Source: Melioribacteraceae bacterium (GTDB lineage: Bacteria; Bacteroidota; Ignavibacteria; Ignavibacteriales; Melioribacteraceae). Taken from it: 64,000 bases of DNA. The stretch is taken from positions 29,286 through 93,285 of the forward strand of contig JAKIUC010000008.1 of the NCBI GenBank assembly GCA_021647785.1, in the 5' to 3' direction. Below the pieces are notes generated by a model, which made no database searches, was not told where the DNA came from, and saw nothing but the letters and a program-made list of their open reading frames with translations. The position numbers and the translations under genes are program-made. Shown piece after piece: positions 1-8,478 of the stretch. Each line of letters opens with the position of its first letter. Position 1 is the first letter of the stretch.

Positions 1-2
1 AA

Positions 3-794
3 AAGCAAGCAATTGAATTTGGCATTTCAAAAGCAAAGGGAAGTCTCATCCTCTTTACTGATGCAGATTGTACAAACTCGCCAAATTGGATTTCTACAAT
101 GATAGCGGGGTTCGAGGAAAATACAGCATTAATATCGGGACCAGTTGCATTCAAAAAATCGGATAATTTGTTTGCGAAACTGCAAGCACTAGAGTTTGCA
201 GGGCTTATACTCTCTGGTGCCGGATTGATTGGTAACAGAACTCCAATTATTGCAAGCTCTGCAAATCTTGCGTTTCGGAAATCTGTGTTTGATGAAGTTG
301 GCGGCTACAAAGGTTTAATGAACTTATCCTCTGGCGATGATGAACTACTGATGCAGAAGATTGCACATAAAACAAATTACGATATTAAATTCTGCTTGGA
401 TAAGGATGCCCTTGTTATTACTGACCCAAATAAAAGTGTTGCTCAATTTAATCAGCAAAGAAAGCGGTGGGCAAGCAAAGGTTTTTATTACGAGAATAAA
501 TCTATAGTTCTACAGCTTGTTTTAATATTTCTTTTTTATGTCGGTTTATTAATACAACCTCTGCTCGGTCTGTTTTTTGATGTTCGATTTATAATATTGT
601 TCATTGGTTCATTTTTCGTTAAAATTATTGTTGAATATTCGGTTTTGCAGAGAGGTGTTGGGGTTGTGTTAGAGAAAATTTCTATTCCATTATTTTTGCT
701 AGCTGAAATATTACACATACCTTATATAGTGTACTCAGCAATATCTGGAGCTTTAGGAAATTTTAAATGGAAAGATAGGGAGTTGAAACGATGA
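3..794 (+). CDS. Glycosyltransferase family 2, 5'-partial
   Basis: The frame is open from the window edge (first full codon at 3), so the 5' end lies outside; the ATG at 99 is internal. Upstream of it the frame reads a Leu-Phe-Thr-Asp-Ala-Asp-Cys segment, the DxD metal/nucleotide-sugar site of GT2 enzymes. Further on come a Gly-Asp-Asp acidic motif and a Gln-Gln-Arg-Lys-Arg-Trp motif (the Q/RxxRW signature of processive GT2 synthases), then hydrophobic C-terminal segments that imply membrane anchoring. It is a clear paralogue of the GT2 at 1727-2824, sharing the DEVGGY and KRW regions. By family it transfers sugars from a nucleotide donor onto a lipid or growing glycan; the acceptor is unknown. 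With the deacetylase and second GT2 it suggests a polysaccharide or glycolipid pathway. Confidence 0.85.
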   Translation, partial: KQAIEFGISKAKGSLILFTDADCTNSPNWISTMIAGFEENTALISGPVAFKKSDNLFAKLQALEFAGLILSGAGLIGNRTPIIASSANLAFRKSVFDEVGGYKGLMNLSSGDDELLMQKIAHKTNYDIKFCLDKDALVITDPNKSVAQFNQQRKRWASKGFYYENKSIVLQLVLIFLFYVGLLIQPLLGLFFDVRFIILFIGSFFVKIIVEYSVLQRGVGVVLEKISIPLFLLAEILHIPYIVYSAISGALGNFKWKDRELKR

Positions 795-831
795 GACATT
801 CATCCCGCAAGCGGGACACAAGAGAATGTCT
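794..831. repeat. Nested inverted repeat after the first glycosyltransferase
   Basis: AGACATTC (794-801) pairs with GAATGTCT (824-831), and inside it CCCGC pairs with GCGGG around 804-815. It begins at the stop codon of the glycosyltransferase. There is no T-run, so it is not a classical intrinsic terminator. It continues into a TCTGTGAG word that recurs in other gaps of the window (see the GTCTGTGAGACTC entries). Confidence 0.5.
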
Positions 832-1100
832 GTGAGAAAAAGATGCAAAATAGATTCTCCCCCGAAGGGGTAAACTGTATAAAAGTATGACGGAATGCGG
901 TGCATTGAGTTTATCGAAATGACAGACTTTATAAAATATAAAAAGATGAAAAGGATTGGTGTAAGATAACAGAATATGAGTAAGAAAGCCTAACTTCTAT
1001 GGGGCTTTAACTTTTTTTCTAATACAAAAATATTGAGTTAAAAATAAAGATTTGAATGAAGCAGAAGTTGGGCTTTTGGCGATTATAACCTTGAAAAAAA
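795..1100. other. Intergenic stretch with palindromic debris
   Basis: About 306 bases without a supported gene. It contains the nested inverted repeat at its left end and a CCCCGAAGGGG mini-palindrome near 862-872. The right half is AT-rich and should carry expression signals of the deacetylase operon, but I see no convincing promoter. Confidence 0.5.
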
Positions 1101-1739
1101 ATGACGATGAAAGCAAAATATGTTCCACCAAAAATAATACGTAAAATATTTCCAAAAACAATTTGGGAATCTGGAGTAGATAAAATTCTATTCACTTTTG
1201 ATGATGGACCAAATCTGGAAACGACACAAATAATATTAGATAAATTAGACGAACATTCTATCAAATCAATCTTTTTTTGTGTTGGCGAAAATGTTGAGAG
1301 GTATCCAAATTTAGCAATGCAAATTATTGAAGAAGGACATTTAATTGGAAACCACACACACACGCATAAAAATATTAATTTCTTCAGCAAAAATGCTAAT
1401 GACAATATAGTCCTGTGTTCCCAAGCTATTGAGCAAGTTAGTGATAGTAAGCCTAAATATTTTAGACCCCCGCACGGCAGAGTAGGATTAATAACAGAAA
1501 AACTTATGAAACAAAACGAACTAAAAAATGTAATGTGGACGCTCTTAACTTATGATTATAAAAATGATATTAATATTGTTAAATTTGCAGTTGATAAATA
1601 TTTAAAGGAGAATTCTATTATAGTGCTTCACGATAGTAAAAGATCAAAACATATTATTGCAGAATCTATTGATTTTATTGTTGATAGAATTAAATCAAAG
1701 GGCTATAAAATTGGAGAACCTTCAGAATGTTTGAAATAA
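1101..1739 (+). CDS. Polysaccharide deacetylase (NodB/CE4 family)
   Basis: A 212-residue protein with the NodB signature: Thr-Phe-Asp-Asp-Gly-Pro at residues 32-37 (catalytic base and metal Asp) and His85-Thr-His-Thr-His89, the H(S/T)xxH metal-binding motif. Later come a Phe-Arg-Pro-Pro-His-Gly motif and a C-terminal Leu-His-Asp, both typical of the family. CE4 enzymes remove N-acetyl groups from chitin-like, peptidoglycan or biofilm glycans. No signal peptide is visible, so it may be cytoplasmic or membrane-associated. The start is ATG 1101; an in-frame stop lies just upstream at 1092, and ATG 1107 is an alternative. It overlaps the following glycosyltransferase by 13 bases, indicating translational coupling and a common pathway. 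Confidence 0.88.
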   Translation: MTMKAKYVPPKIIRKIFPKTIWESGVDKILFTFDDGPNLETTQIILDKLDEHSIKSIFFCVGENVERYPNLAMQIIEEGHLIGNHTHTHKNINFFSKNANDNIVLCSQAIEQVSDSKPKYFRPPHGRVGLITEKLMKQNELKNVMWTLLTYDYKNDINIVKFAVDKYLKENSIIVLHDSKRSKHIIAESIDFIVDRIKSKGYKIGEPSECLK

Positions 1740-2824
1740 TTTTTCTGATTCTATTATCGGTCTATTTTATATTTATTGCTACATTAATTGTTGGTGCATC
1801 TAAAACATTTCCAAAACTTAAAGAGGAAGACTTGCCAACAGTTTCAATAATTGTTGCTGCCCGAAATGAAGAAGATAATATTCTTGATTGTATTAAATCA
1901 CTCGATAAACTTGAATATCCGGAAGGTAAAATAGAAATAATTTTGGCTGATGATAATTCAACAGATGCAACGGGAAAAATTATTGATGAGTTTATTGCAG
2001 AGAAACCAAAGTTTAAAAAGATAATTCCCCAAAAGCAAAAAGGGGAGTTGAAGGGTAAAACACTTGCTATTGCTAACGCAATTGAATCTGTAAAGAATGA
2101 AATTATTTTAACCACAGATGCCGACTGTGTGGTATCTCCTAAATGGGCGAAAACCATAGCTTCATATTACATTGATGATAAGGTGGCAATTGTAAATGGA
2201 ATGACAAATCAATTTGTGATTGATAATTTTTCCGCAATGCAGTCGGTCGATTTCATTCTTCTGCTCTCCGCTGCAAGTGGTACAATAAATATTGGCAAAC
2301 CAATGAGCTGTATTGGAAACAATATGTCTTACAGAAAATCTGCTTACGATGAAGTTGGGGGTTATGAAAATCTCAAGTTTTCAGTTACAGAAGATTTCAG
2401 ATTATTGATTGCGATTAATAATTTGAAAAAATATAAAATTATCTATCCGGTTGATAAGGATGCTTTAGTTACATCGAAAGCCTGTAAAAGTGTGAAGGAG
2501 CTTTATCATCAAAAGAAGCGATGGTCAGTAGGTGGTTTAGATAGTGAACCTGCTGGTGCTGTTTTAATCTCAGTCTCTTTTCTTACTAATTTGATGATGT
2601 TTCTATCTATTATCTTTTTCTCAAAAGCAATTATTTCCCTAATGGCATTTAAACTAATAATAGATTACTTTTTTATTTTTCCAGTTCATCAGAAATTAGG
2701 ATTAAAATTGAAGTGGATACATTTTCTTTTGTTTGAATTATATTATTCCTTATATGTAGTTATGATGCCTATAATTCTTATTTTTTCACGAAAAGTTTAT
2801 TGGAAGGAGAGAGAGTTTGTTTAA
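1727..2824 (+). CDS. Processive family 2 glycosyltransferase
   Basis: 365 residues. An N-terminal membrane helix (about 2-24) is followed by a GT-A domain beginning with a VSIIVAARNEE motif, then Asp-Asp-Asn-Ser-Thr, Asp131-Ala-Asp133 (DxD), a Thr-Glu-Asp catalytic-base motif and Gln262-Lys-Lys-Arg265-Trp266 (QxxRW), and two or three C-terminal membrane helices (about 275-355). This is the architecture of membrane synthases such as hyaluronan/PNAG-type enzymes, but the product cannot be told from sequence. It overlaps the deacetylase upstream by 13 bases and the protease downstream by 8, so the genes form a tight operon. A glycosyltransferase paired with a CE4 deacetylase recalls PgaC/PgaB-type poly-GlcNAc synthesis; that comparison is inference. 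Confidence 0.88.
   Translation: MFEIIFLILLSVYFIFIATLIVGASKTFPKLKEEDLPTVSIIVAARNEEDNILDCIKSLDKLEYPEGKIEIILADDNSTDATGKIIDEFIAEKPKFKKIIPQKQKGELKGKTLAIANAIESVKNEIILTTDADCVVSPKWAKTIASYYIDDKVAIVNGMTNQFVIDNFSAMQSVDFILLLSAASGTINIGKPMSCIGNNMSYRKSAYDEVGGYENLKFSVTEDFRLLIAINNLKKYKIIYPVDKDALVTSKACKSVKELYHQKKRWSVGGLDSEPAGAVLISVSFLTNLMMFLSIIFFSKAIISLMAFKLIIDYFFIFPVHQKLGLKLKWIHFLLFELYYSLYVVMMPIILIFSRKVYWKEREFV
2802..2810 (+). promoter_or_regulatory. Ribosome binding site deciding a TTG start
   Basis: GGAAGGAGA lies six bases before TTG 2817 and inside the end of the glycosyltransferase. No ATG occurs early enough to keep the first membrane helix of the protease, so this Shine-Dalgarno sequence supports the TTG start. 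Confidence 0.65.
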
Positions 2825-3770
2825 TAAAAAGCATTCGCCACTTATTCATATCGGATTATTCCTAATAACCATTGCTACAACTCTTGTTGCAGGAACCGAG
2901 TGGATAACTGGTAAACCAGGACCACACAATTTTTTTGATCTATCAATTGCACTTCCATATTCTTTTTCGGTTATGTTTATAATTGGAGTTCACGAGTTTG
3001 GTCACTACTTTGCAGCACGCTACCACAAGGTGGATGTAACACTTCCTTATTTTATCCCTTTTCCACCTTTGGCTGGTTTTCTAAATTTTGGAACTATGGG
3101 GGCAGTTATCAAAACTCGTTCAGTTGTGGTTTCCAACAAAGCTATGTTCGATATTGGAGTTGCAGGACCAATTGCCGGATTTTTTGCAGCACTTGTTGTC
3201 CTAATTTTCGGATATTCTAATTTACCTGAACCACAATATATTCTCTCAATTCATCCCGATTATTTTTCGCCTGGGTACGGAAAGGATGTAATTAGTTTAC
3301 ATTTCGGAAGTTCAATTATTTTTGAAATATTCAACACAGTTTTTAATACTCCAACTAATTTTATTCCACCAATGACGGAGATTTACCACTACCCATATTT
3401 AACTGCCGGATGGCTTGGCTTATTTATTACTGCAATGAATATGATTCCGGTAGGTCAGTTGGATGGAGGGCATATTGTTTATAGTATGTTTAATGTAAAA
3501 AAACATGAAGCTATTGCATCAATCTCGATGGTTATTATGATATTACTTGGAGTTTTTGGGGCACTTGATACTTTCCTTGAACTTGGGTTTAACTTTGGCT
3601 GGACGGGCTGGCTTTTCTGGGCACTAATTCTAAATTTTATGATTAAAGTGAAACACCCTCCTGTTATAAATTTTCAGCCGTTAGATTCAAACCGAATGCT
3701 GCTTGGGTATTTTAGTCTCTTTATTTTAATTATAACTTTTTCTCCATCACCGTTTATTATTTCGTTTTAG
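2817..3770 (+). CDS. Site-2 protease family (M50) membrane metalloprotease
   Basis: 317 residues with the M50 catalytic signature: His59-Glu60-Phe-Gly-His63 inside a membrane segment, and Leu-Asp216-Gly-Gly-His in a later one (third zinc ligand Asp216). Several other hydrophobic helices surround them, the last near residues 295-315. Site-2 proteases cut substrates within the membrane, usually releasing anti-sigma factors or other regulated membrane proteins. No PDZ domain is apparent, which places it among the minimal M50B-like forms. The start is TTG with a strong upstream Shine-Dalgarno. It is translationally coupled to the glycosyltransferase. Its substrate is unknown; regulation of envelope synthesis is possible but inferred only from position. 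Confidence 0.85.
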   Translation: MFNKKHSPLIHIGLFLITIATTLVAGTEWITGKPGPHNFFDLSIALPYSFSVMFIIGVHEFGHYFAARYHKVDVTLPYFIPFPPLAGFLNFGTMGAVIKTRSVVVSNKAMFDIGVAGPIAGFFAALVVLIFGYSNLPEPQYILSIHPDYFSPGYGKDVISLHFGSSIIFEIFNTVFNTPTNFIPPMTEIYHYPYLTAGWLGLFITAMNMIPVGQLDGGHIVYSMFNVKKHEAIASISMVIMILLGVFGALDTFLELGFNFGWTGWLFWALILNFMIKVKHPPVINFQPLDSNRMLLGYFSLFILIITFSPSPFIISF

Positions 3771-3772
3771 AA

Positions 3773-5620
3773 TTAAGCTATCATTTCAACATTATTATCT
3801 AACTTAAATTTTGTTGTTAGTTTAAGTAAATCTTCAGTTCGCTCTATTAAATCTTCTGTAGCTTTGGCAACTTGCTCTATTCCCATAGCAGCCTCTTGTG
3901 AAACTGTATTAATTGCATTTACATTAATTCCAATATCTTCAGCAACAGATGTTTGCTCTAAACTTGATGCTGCAACTTCTTCTATTTTAGTTGCTGCTTT
4001 TCCAGTTGTTCTTAATATCCCATTCAGTGCGTCTGCAACTTTATCGGTAGAAAGCATACCATCGGCAACAGCATTTTCTGCATCTTTCATCGATTCATTC
4101 GCATTCTTTGCTTCTACCTGAATACCTTTTATTGTCTCGGCAATCTCTTTTGTTGCTTTAGTTGTCCTCTCTGCTAACTTTCTAACTTCATCAGCTACAA
4201 CTGCAAACCCTCTTCCTTGCTCTCCAGCTCTTGCAGCTTCAATTGCGGCGTTAAGGGCTAATAAATTTGTTTGGTCTGCAATGTCATCAATTACTTGAAT
4301 AATTTCACCAATCTGATTTGATTTATTTGCCAACGATGATATAGCACTACTAACAGTTGATGCAGATGAAGCAATTTTATCCATTCCCTTTTTGCTTTCG
4401 TTAATTTTAATTACACTTTCATCAGCTTCTTTACCAGCCTCATTTGCAAAAGTTGCTGCTTCATTTGCACTTTGGGATGTACTTTGTATTGTTGATGTCA
4501 TTTGATCTACGGCATTTGCAATTTCGGAGGATTGAGAACTTTGCTCCTGTGCACCTGCCGACATCTCCCCAGTACTTGCAGAAATTTCCGTGCTTGCACT
4601 TACAGTAGCTTCAACCGAATTCGCTATTCTTTCAATAATATCATGTACTGTTTTTACAGCTTTATTGAATCCCTCAAATAGATCATATATTTCACCTTTA
4701 TCTCTTTCAGATTTAATTGAAACAGTTAAATCTCCGTTGGAGAATTTGCTCATTGCTTGAAGAATAGTATTAACACTCCGTTCTAAATATTGATATTCTT
4801 TATCTAACATCTCCTTTGTTTTCACAAATTCTTCCGATGCCCGCTCTGCTTCTGCTAAATTATTTGTACTTTGCCCAATATCGATAGCTAACTTATTAAT
4901 TGCTTCACGAAGTTCTCCAATTTCATTTCTCGAGTTTATTTTCATCCTTATTGAATAATCTCCATTAGCAATTTTAGTAACGCTACTAACAGTTTCAAAT
5001 AGAGGTTCTGAAATTTCTTTTGATATCCGATATCCGATAAAGAGTACTATAAAAAAAGAACCAAAAACAAGATAGAATATAGAATTAATCAGTGTTGTTA
5101 CTTTTGATTTCGCCGATATTTCATATTTAGATACTGCTCTATTCATATTCTTTAATAGTGAAATATTATTTTTTTCAATATAATTTAGTGCAGAATAAAA
5201 TTGACTACTTTCGATAGGGCTGTTTAGAATTATTTTTATTTTCTTTTGGAAGGTACTCCAATCGCTTTTTACAATACGTAAAGCCTTAATTACTTCTGGG
5301 TCTTCTGCTGCTGGAATGCTCTCTTCTTCGTCACCTTCAATTAATATGTTTAATGATTTATCGAAAAGGGCAGCAGTTTTTTCTAAAGATTTGATATAAG
5401 CATTTTTGCGTTGATCAGTAATTGAGTTTATTGCAAAAACTTCTTTACTCATTTTTTGCGAAAGCATTCTTTGCCTTCCAGCAATATTTATTACTTTTGA
5501 ATCATTTTTTTGATTTTCAAGAGTTATCCATGTGTAAATTGCAGAGAAAAGAAACAATCCAAAAATGACTAAAATTTGCAAAAAAATCTTGTAACGAATT
5601 TGATAAAGTTTTTCAAACAT
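3773..5620 (-). CDS. Methyl-accepting chemotaxis protein with PilJ-type sensor
   Basis: 615 residues. TM1 at about 12-34 is followed by an Ala-Gly-Arg-Gln-Arg-Met-Leu-Ser-Gln motif (about 47-55), the P-box-like signature of the PilJ/type IV pili MCP N-terminal domain, and a short periplasmic helical region up to TM2 (about 177-198). Then come a HAMP domain (about 199-250), a second HAMP-like/coiled-coil stretch and a methyl-accepting signalling domain whose conserved hairpin tip ([19 protein letters not shown]) lies near residue 450. It should relay a periplasmic signal to CheW/CheA. No che or pil genes are nearby, so it is an orphan receptor; the ligand is unknown. It ends 2 bases from the convergent protease gene. 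Confidence 0.92.
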   Translation of the reverse strand: MFEKLYQIRYKIFLQILVIFGLFLFSAIYTWITLENQKNDSKVINIAGRQRMLSQKMSKEVFAINSITDQRKNAYIKSLEKTAALFDKSLNILIEGDEEESIPAAEDPEVIKALRIVKSDWSTFQKKIKIILNSPIESSQFYSALNYIEKNNISLLKNMNRAVSKYEISAKSKVTTLINSIFYLVFGSFFIVLFIGYRISKEISEPLFETVSSVTKIANGDYSIRMKINSRNEIGELREAINKLAIDIGQSTNNLAEAERASEEFVKTKEMLDKEYQYLERSVNTILQAMSKFSNGDLTVSIKSERDKGEIYDLFEGFNKAVKTVHDIIERIANSVEATVSASTEISASTGEMSAGAQEQSSQSSEIANAVDQMTSTIQSTSQSANEAATFANEAGKEADESVIKINESKKGMDKIASSASTVSSAISSLANKSNQIGEIIQVIDDIADQTNLLALNAAIEAARAGEQGRGFAVVADEVRKLAERTTKATKEIAETIKGIQVEAKNANESMKDAENAVADGMLSTDKVADALNGILRTTGKAATKIEEVAASSLEQTSVAEDIGINVNAINTVSQEAAMGIEQVAKATEDLIERTEDLLKLTTKFKLDNNVEMIA

Positions 5621-5771
5621 AATGATTCTCCATTACTATCAATATTTTGTTATATGTATATCGGAAGTATGTTCGAAAATAATTTCGGAAAGTTAAGTCT
5701 GATTTTACAATCGGTTTTAATTCGGTCTTTGCAATAATCACTTAAGCAGACAATTGTTTAATCGAAACTTA

Positions 5772-5794
5772 TTGGGATAAATAAATCCCTTGAT
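5772..5794 (+). promoter_or_regulatory. Duplicated upstream element, copy 1
   Basis: TTGGGATAAATAAATC followed by CCTTGATAA occurs here, about 85 bases before the first propeller gene, and again at 7471-7493 before the lipoprotein/second propeller operon with two differences. The TTGATA/TTGACA word could be a -35 element. Its retention in front of both paralogous loci suggests a duplicated promoter region. Confidence 0.4.
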
Positions 5795-5876
5795 AAAGTA
5801 TAGTGTAATTAAATAATTTATATGCAAAGTTTTGAAAAAAATGTTTTTTTACTATTAAAATTTATGAGGCTAAATA

Positions 5877-7460
5877 ATGTGGAAAACTATATTTTTAATT
5901 CTATTACTAAGTCAAACAATTTATGCACAGCTATATCCAATTACGTACAAAATAAAGGGAGAAAGGTCTAACAAAATTTCTGATATTACTCCAGCAAGTA
6001 ATTCTATACTAAATATTATTGCAAATGATGATTTAATAATTCTTGGAACTAATAGGGGTTTAAGTTTATCGGAAGATAATGGAGAAAATTGGAATAACTA
6101 CTATCAAACAGAACCGTTTGGAGGTGATGGAACAACTGCAATTGGTTATGATAATGGAGTTATCTGGACAACAACCGGAAGAACAACAGAAGTTGAAGGT
6201 GGGGCATTACTGCCAGAAGGAACAGGAATAAAATACTCTACAGATAATGGTTCTACGTGGGCATCAATTCCTCAACCCGTTGATGAACTTGGCGATTCTT
6301 CAATTGTTTATGGAATAAATACACTCCGTGCGTTACCAATTACCACTACAATTAGTAACATCACTTACGATATCTCATTTACAAAAAATACAATTTGGAT
6401 TACATCATTTGCAGGAGGATTGCGGAAATCTTCTGATAAGGGTAAGACTTGGGAAAGAGTAGTACTGCCTCCTGATACACTTAATTCTATAAGCCCAAAT
6501 GATACTCTCAATTTTGCATTGCAGCCAGTTGCAGGAGCATTTGGTCCAGAAAGTTGGCTTAATCATCGTGTTTTTTCTGTGCTTGGTGTTGATGATTCTA
6601 CTCTTTATGTTGGAACTGCTGGAGGGATAAATAAATCGACTGATAATGGAGTTAGTTGGCAAAAATTTTCACATCAGAACCAAGTAAATCCAATTAGTGG
6701 AAATTTTGTTGTTGGATTAGGAAAGAATGAAGCAGATAATTCCATCTGGGCTGCAACTTGGAAGGCTGCGGATGCTCATGAATTCTGGGGTGTAAGTCAT
6801 TCATCAGATGGTGGTGAAAATTGGGAAGTAACTTTACTGGATGAAAAAGCTCACAATTTTGGTTTTAAATATCTTCCTAATGGTGAGTCGCATATTTTTG
6901 TTCCAACTGATAGGGGAATGTTCCGTTCAAAAGATAATGGTGCTGCTTGGATAGAGCCTAATGAAATAAAGGATTCTAATACTAATGTTTCAATTACAAC
7001 AACTATTTTTTATTCAGCAGCTTCAAACAAACTAAGTGCAACCGAGTACAATATTTGGGTTGGCTCAAATAACGGATTGGCAAGGCTAACTGAAACCGAT
7101 GGTTTTTGGGAAGGGGATTGGAAAGTTTACATTGCACCAACAGATGTTAAAGATGAAATCTCTCCAACTCAAAATCAATTTAAATTGGAACAAAATTATC
7201 CAAATCCTTTTAATCCAAGCACAGTAATAAAATATTCAATTCCATCGGTTCAAACTCCCCTCTTGGGAGGGGTTGGGTTAGTAACATTAAAAATTTATGA
7301 TATACTTGGACGTGAAGTAGCAACCCTTGTTAATAAAAATCAAAAAGCTGGAAATTATGAAGTGGTTTTTATTGCTTCTAATTTAACAAGCGGAGTTTAT
7401 TATTACAGATTACAAAGTGGAAGTATGGTTGTAACTAAAAAACTTTTACTTTTGAAGTAG
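5877..7460 (+). CDS. Secreted beta-propeller protein with T9SS sorting domain (paralogue A)
   Basis: 527 residues. The signal peptide is about 1-17 (ends in Tyr-Ala-Gln). The body carries repeated Ser-x-Asp-x-Gly-x-x-Trp motifs (SEDNGENW, STDNGSTW, SSDKGKTW, STDNGVSW, SSDGGENW, SKDNGAAW), the Asp-box signature of BNR/sortilin-like propellers. The C-terminal about 85 residues start with an Asn-Tyr-Pro-Asn-Pro-Phe-Asn-Pro-Ser motif, a T9SS type A sorting domain that would direct export by PorU/PorV. The middle is nearly identical at protein and DNA level to the protein at 8475-10037, but the C-terminal domains differ. A palindromic insertion sits in its sorting domain (7257-7272). Function beyond a surface or secreted repeat protein is unknown. 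Confidence 0.85.
   Translation: MWKTIFLILLLSQTIYAQLYPITYKIKGERSNKISDITPASNSILNIIANDDLIILGTNRGLSLSEDNGENWNNYYQTEPFGGDGTTAIGYDNGVIWTTTGRTTEVEGGALLPEGTGIKYSTDNGSTWASIPQPVDELGDSSIVYGINTLRALPITTTISNITYDISFTKNTIWITSFAGGLRKSSDKGKTWERVVLPPDTLNSISPNDTLNFALQPVAGAFGPESWLNHRVFSVLGVDDSTLYVGTAGGINKSTDNGVSWQKFSHQNQVNPISGNFVVGLGKNEADNSIWAATWKAADAHEFWGVSHSSDGGENWEVTLLDEKAHNFGFKYLPNGESHIFVPTDRGMFRSKDNGAAWIEPNEIKDSNTNVSITTTIFYSAASNKLSATEYNIWVGSNNGLARLTETDGFWEGDWKVYIAPTDVKDEISPTQNQFKLEQNYPNPFNPSTVIKYSIPSVQTPLLGGVGLVTLKIYDILGREVATLVNKNQKAGNYEVVFIASNLTSGVYYYRLQSGSMVVTKKLLLLK
7257..7272. repeat. Palindrome inside a coding sequence
   Basis: CCCCTC, a four-base loop, then GAGGGG, in frame within the sorting domain and encoding part of a Gln-Thr-Pro-Leu-Leu-Gly-Gly-Val-Gly stretch between two beta strands. 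The G/C composition contrasts sharply with the AT-rich gene, as expected for an inserted palindromic repeat. Confidence 0.5.
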
Positions 7461-7470
7461 TGATACTAAG

Positions 7471-7517
7471 TTGGGATAAATAAATCACTTGACAATAGAA
7501 TATCATCTATTTAACTT
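7471..7517 (+). promoter_or_regulatory. Candidate promoter of the lipoprotein/propeller operon
   Basis: It contains the duplicated TTGGGATAAATAAATC element, then TTGACA at 7489-7494 and TAACTT at 7512-7517 with 17 bases between them. The same order of words (CTTGACAA, ATATCA, TTAACTT, then GGAAATA and TATAGAA further down) occurs upstream of porU at 18527-18587. Similarity between unlinked upstream regions suggests a shared promoter type; this is pattern matching by eye. Confidence 0.4.
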
Positions 7518-7701
7518 TTGCCCTATTAAAACAAAGGAAATACTTTATAGAATAATTGCTACCGTAATTCGTAAAAATTTATTTATTGTTTAATAATTTG
7601 CACAGAGCGATTTTTTTTATAGGATATTTCTTGTTTTTATATCTAATTCACCTAAAAATCCTTCTGTAACTTTTAAAATTTCAAAATAAACGAGAAAACA
7701 A

Positions 7702-8478
7702 ATGAGAAAACTATTTTTTATTCTTCTTCTATCTCTACTTTTTTTTGGGTGTGACGGAGTAGATGATTCCATTGTTGACCCTAATGATGGCGAGTTTAGC
7801 GTAGCAGATATTACTGCCCCTACCTCTCTAAAGTATTCTGGGGGTAATACTAAACTTAATACTTCAATCACTTTTACAGATTCTAAATCAATTATTAGAG
7901 CTTGGATCAAACTTGCTTCACAAGATGGGACTGTTGTTGTAACATATCAAAAAGATATGGAGAAATCATCAGAGAATAAATATTCAACATCAGTTGCAAT
8001 GGATACTTTGATGCCAAGTTTAACTTACACAATTGATTATTTTTATCAGACAGAACTTCAAGAGAAGAAAAAAATTGCTTCTCACAACTTTGTGTATGAT
8101 AATATGCAGAACAATATTGCCCCAGTAATTTCAAACCCGCTGTTTTACTATATTGATGAAGACCCTATGTTGCGTGATACTCTCGAAAATAATAAGGAAT
8201 TTATTTTTTCAATTGATGTTGATGATGCAAATGGGCTTAGTGATATTGATTCTGTTTATACTTATTTCTATTCCCCAAACAATCCCTCTGCACTTCTATT
8301 TATTCTGTATGATAATGGTGATGATAAAAATGGTGATGAAACTGCTGGTGATGGAATATACTCTGGGAAAAATATTTTTGCTCAAGGTACTGAAGGTAAT
8401 AGAAAATTTGAATTTTTAGCTCGCGATAGAGCAGGTCTATTAAGTAATACAATTACTCATAATGTGGTGGTGAAATGA
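7702..8478 (+). CDS. Putative lipoprotein with extracellular domain
   Basis: 258 residues. The N-terminus is a lipoprotein signal (charged start, hydrophobic core, Leu-Phe-Phe-Gly-Cys lipobox with Cys at about residue 18), so it should be lipidated and face the periplasm or cell surface. Two beta-rich, Ig-like segments can be guessed. The C-terminal half has Asp-rich Asp-Asn-Gly-Asp-Asp and Gly-Asp-Gly-Ile-Tyr-Ser-Gly motifs resembling calcium-binding loops of secreted choice-of-anchor type domains. No enzymatic motif is seen. Its stop overlaps the start of the next propeller gene by 4 bases, so the two are translationally coupled and may work together at the surface. Confidence 0.75.
   Translation: MRKLFFILLLSLLFFGCDGVDDSIVDPNDGEFSVADITAPTSLKYSGGNTKLNTSITFTDSKSIIRAWIKLASQDGTVVVTYQKDMEKSSENKYSTSVAMDTLMPSLTYTIDYFYQTELQEKKKIASHNFVYDNMQNNIAPVISNPLFYYIDEDPMLRDTLENNKEFIFSIDVDDANGLSDIDSVYTYFYSPNNPSALLFILYDNGDDKNGDETAGDGIYSGKNIFAQGTEGNRKFEFLARDRAGLLSNTITHNVVVK

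Noticed and set aside
1019..1405. Minus-strand frame of 128 codons over the deacetylase start
   Set aside because: It overlaps the strongly supported NodB domain, and its composition is that of an antisense shadow.
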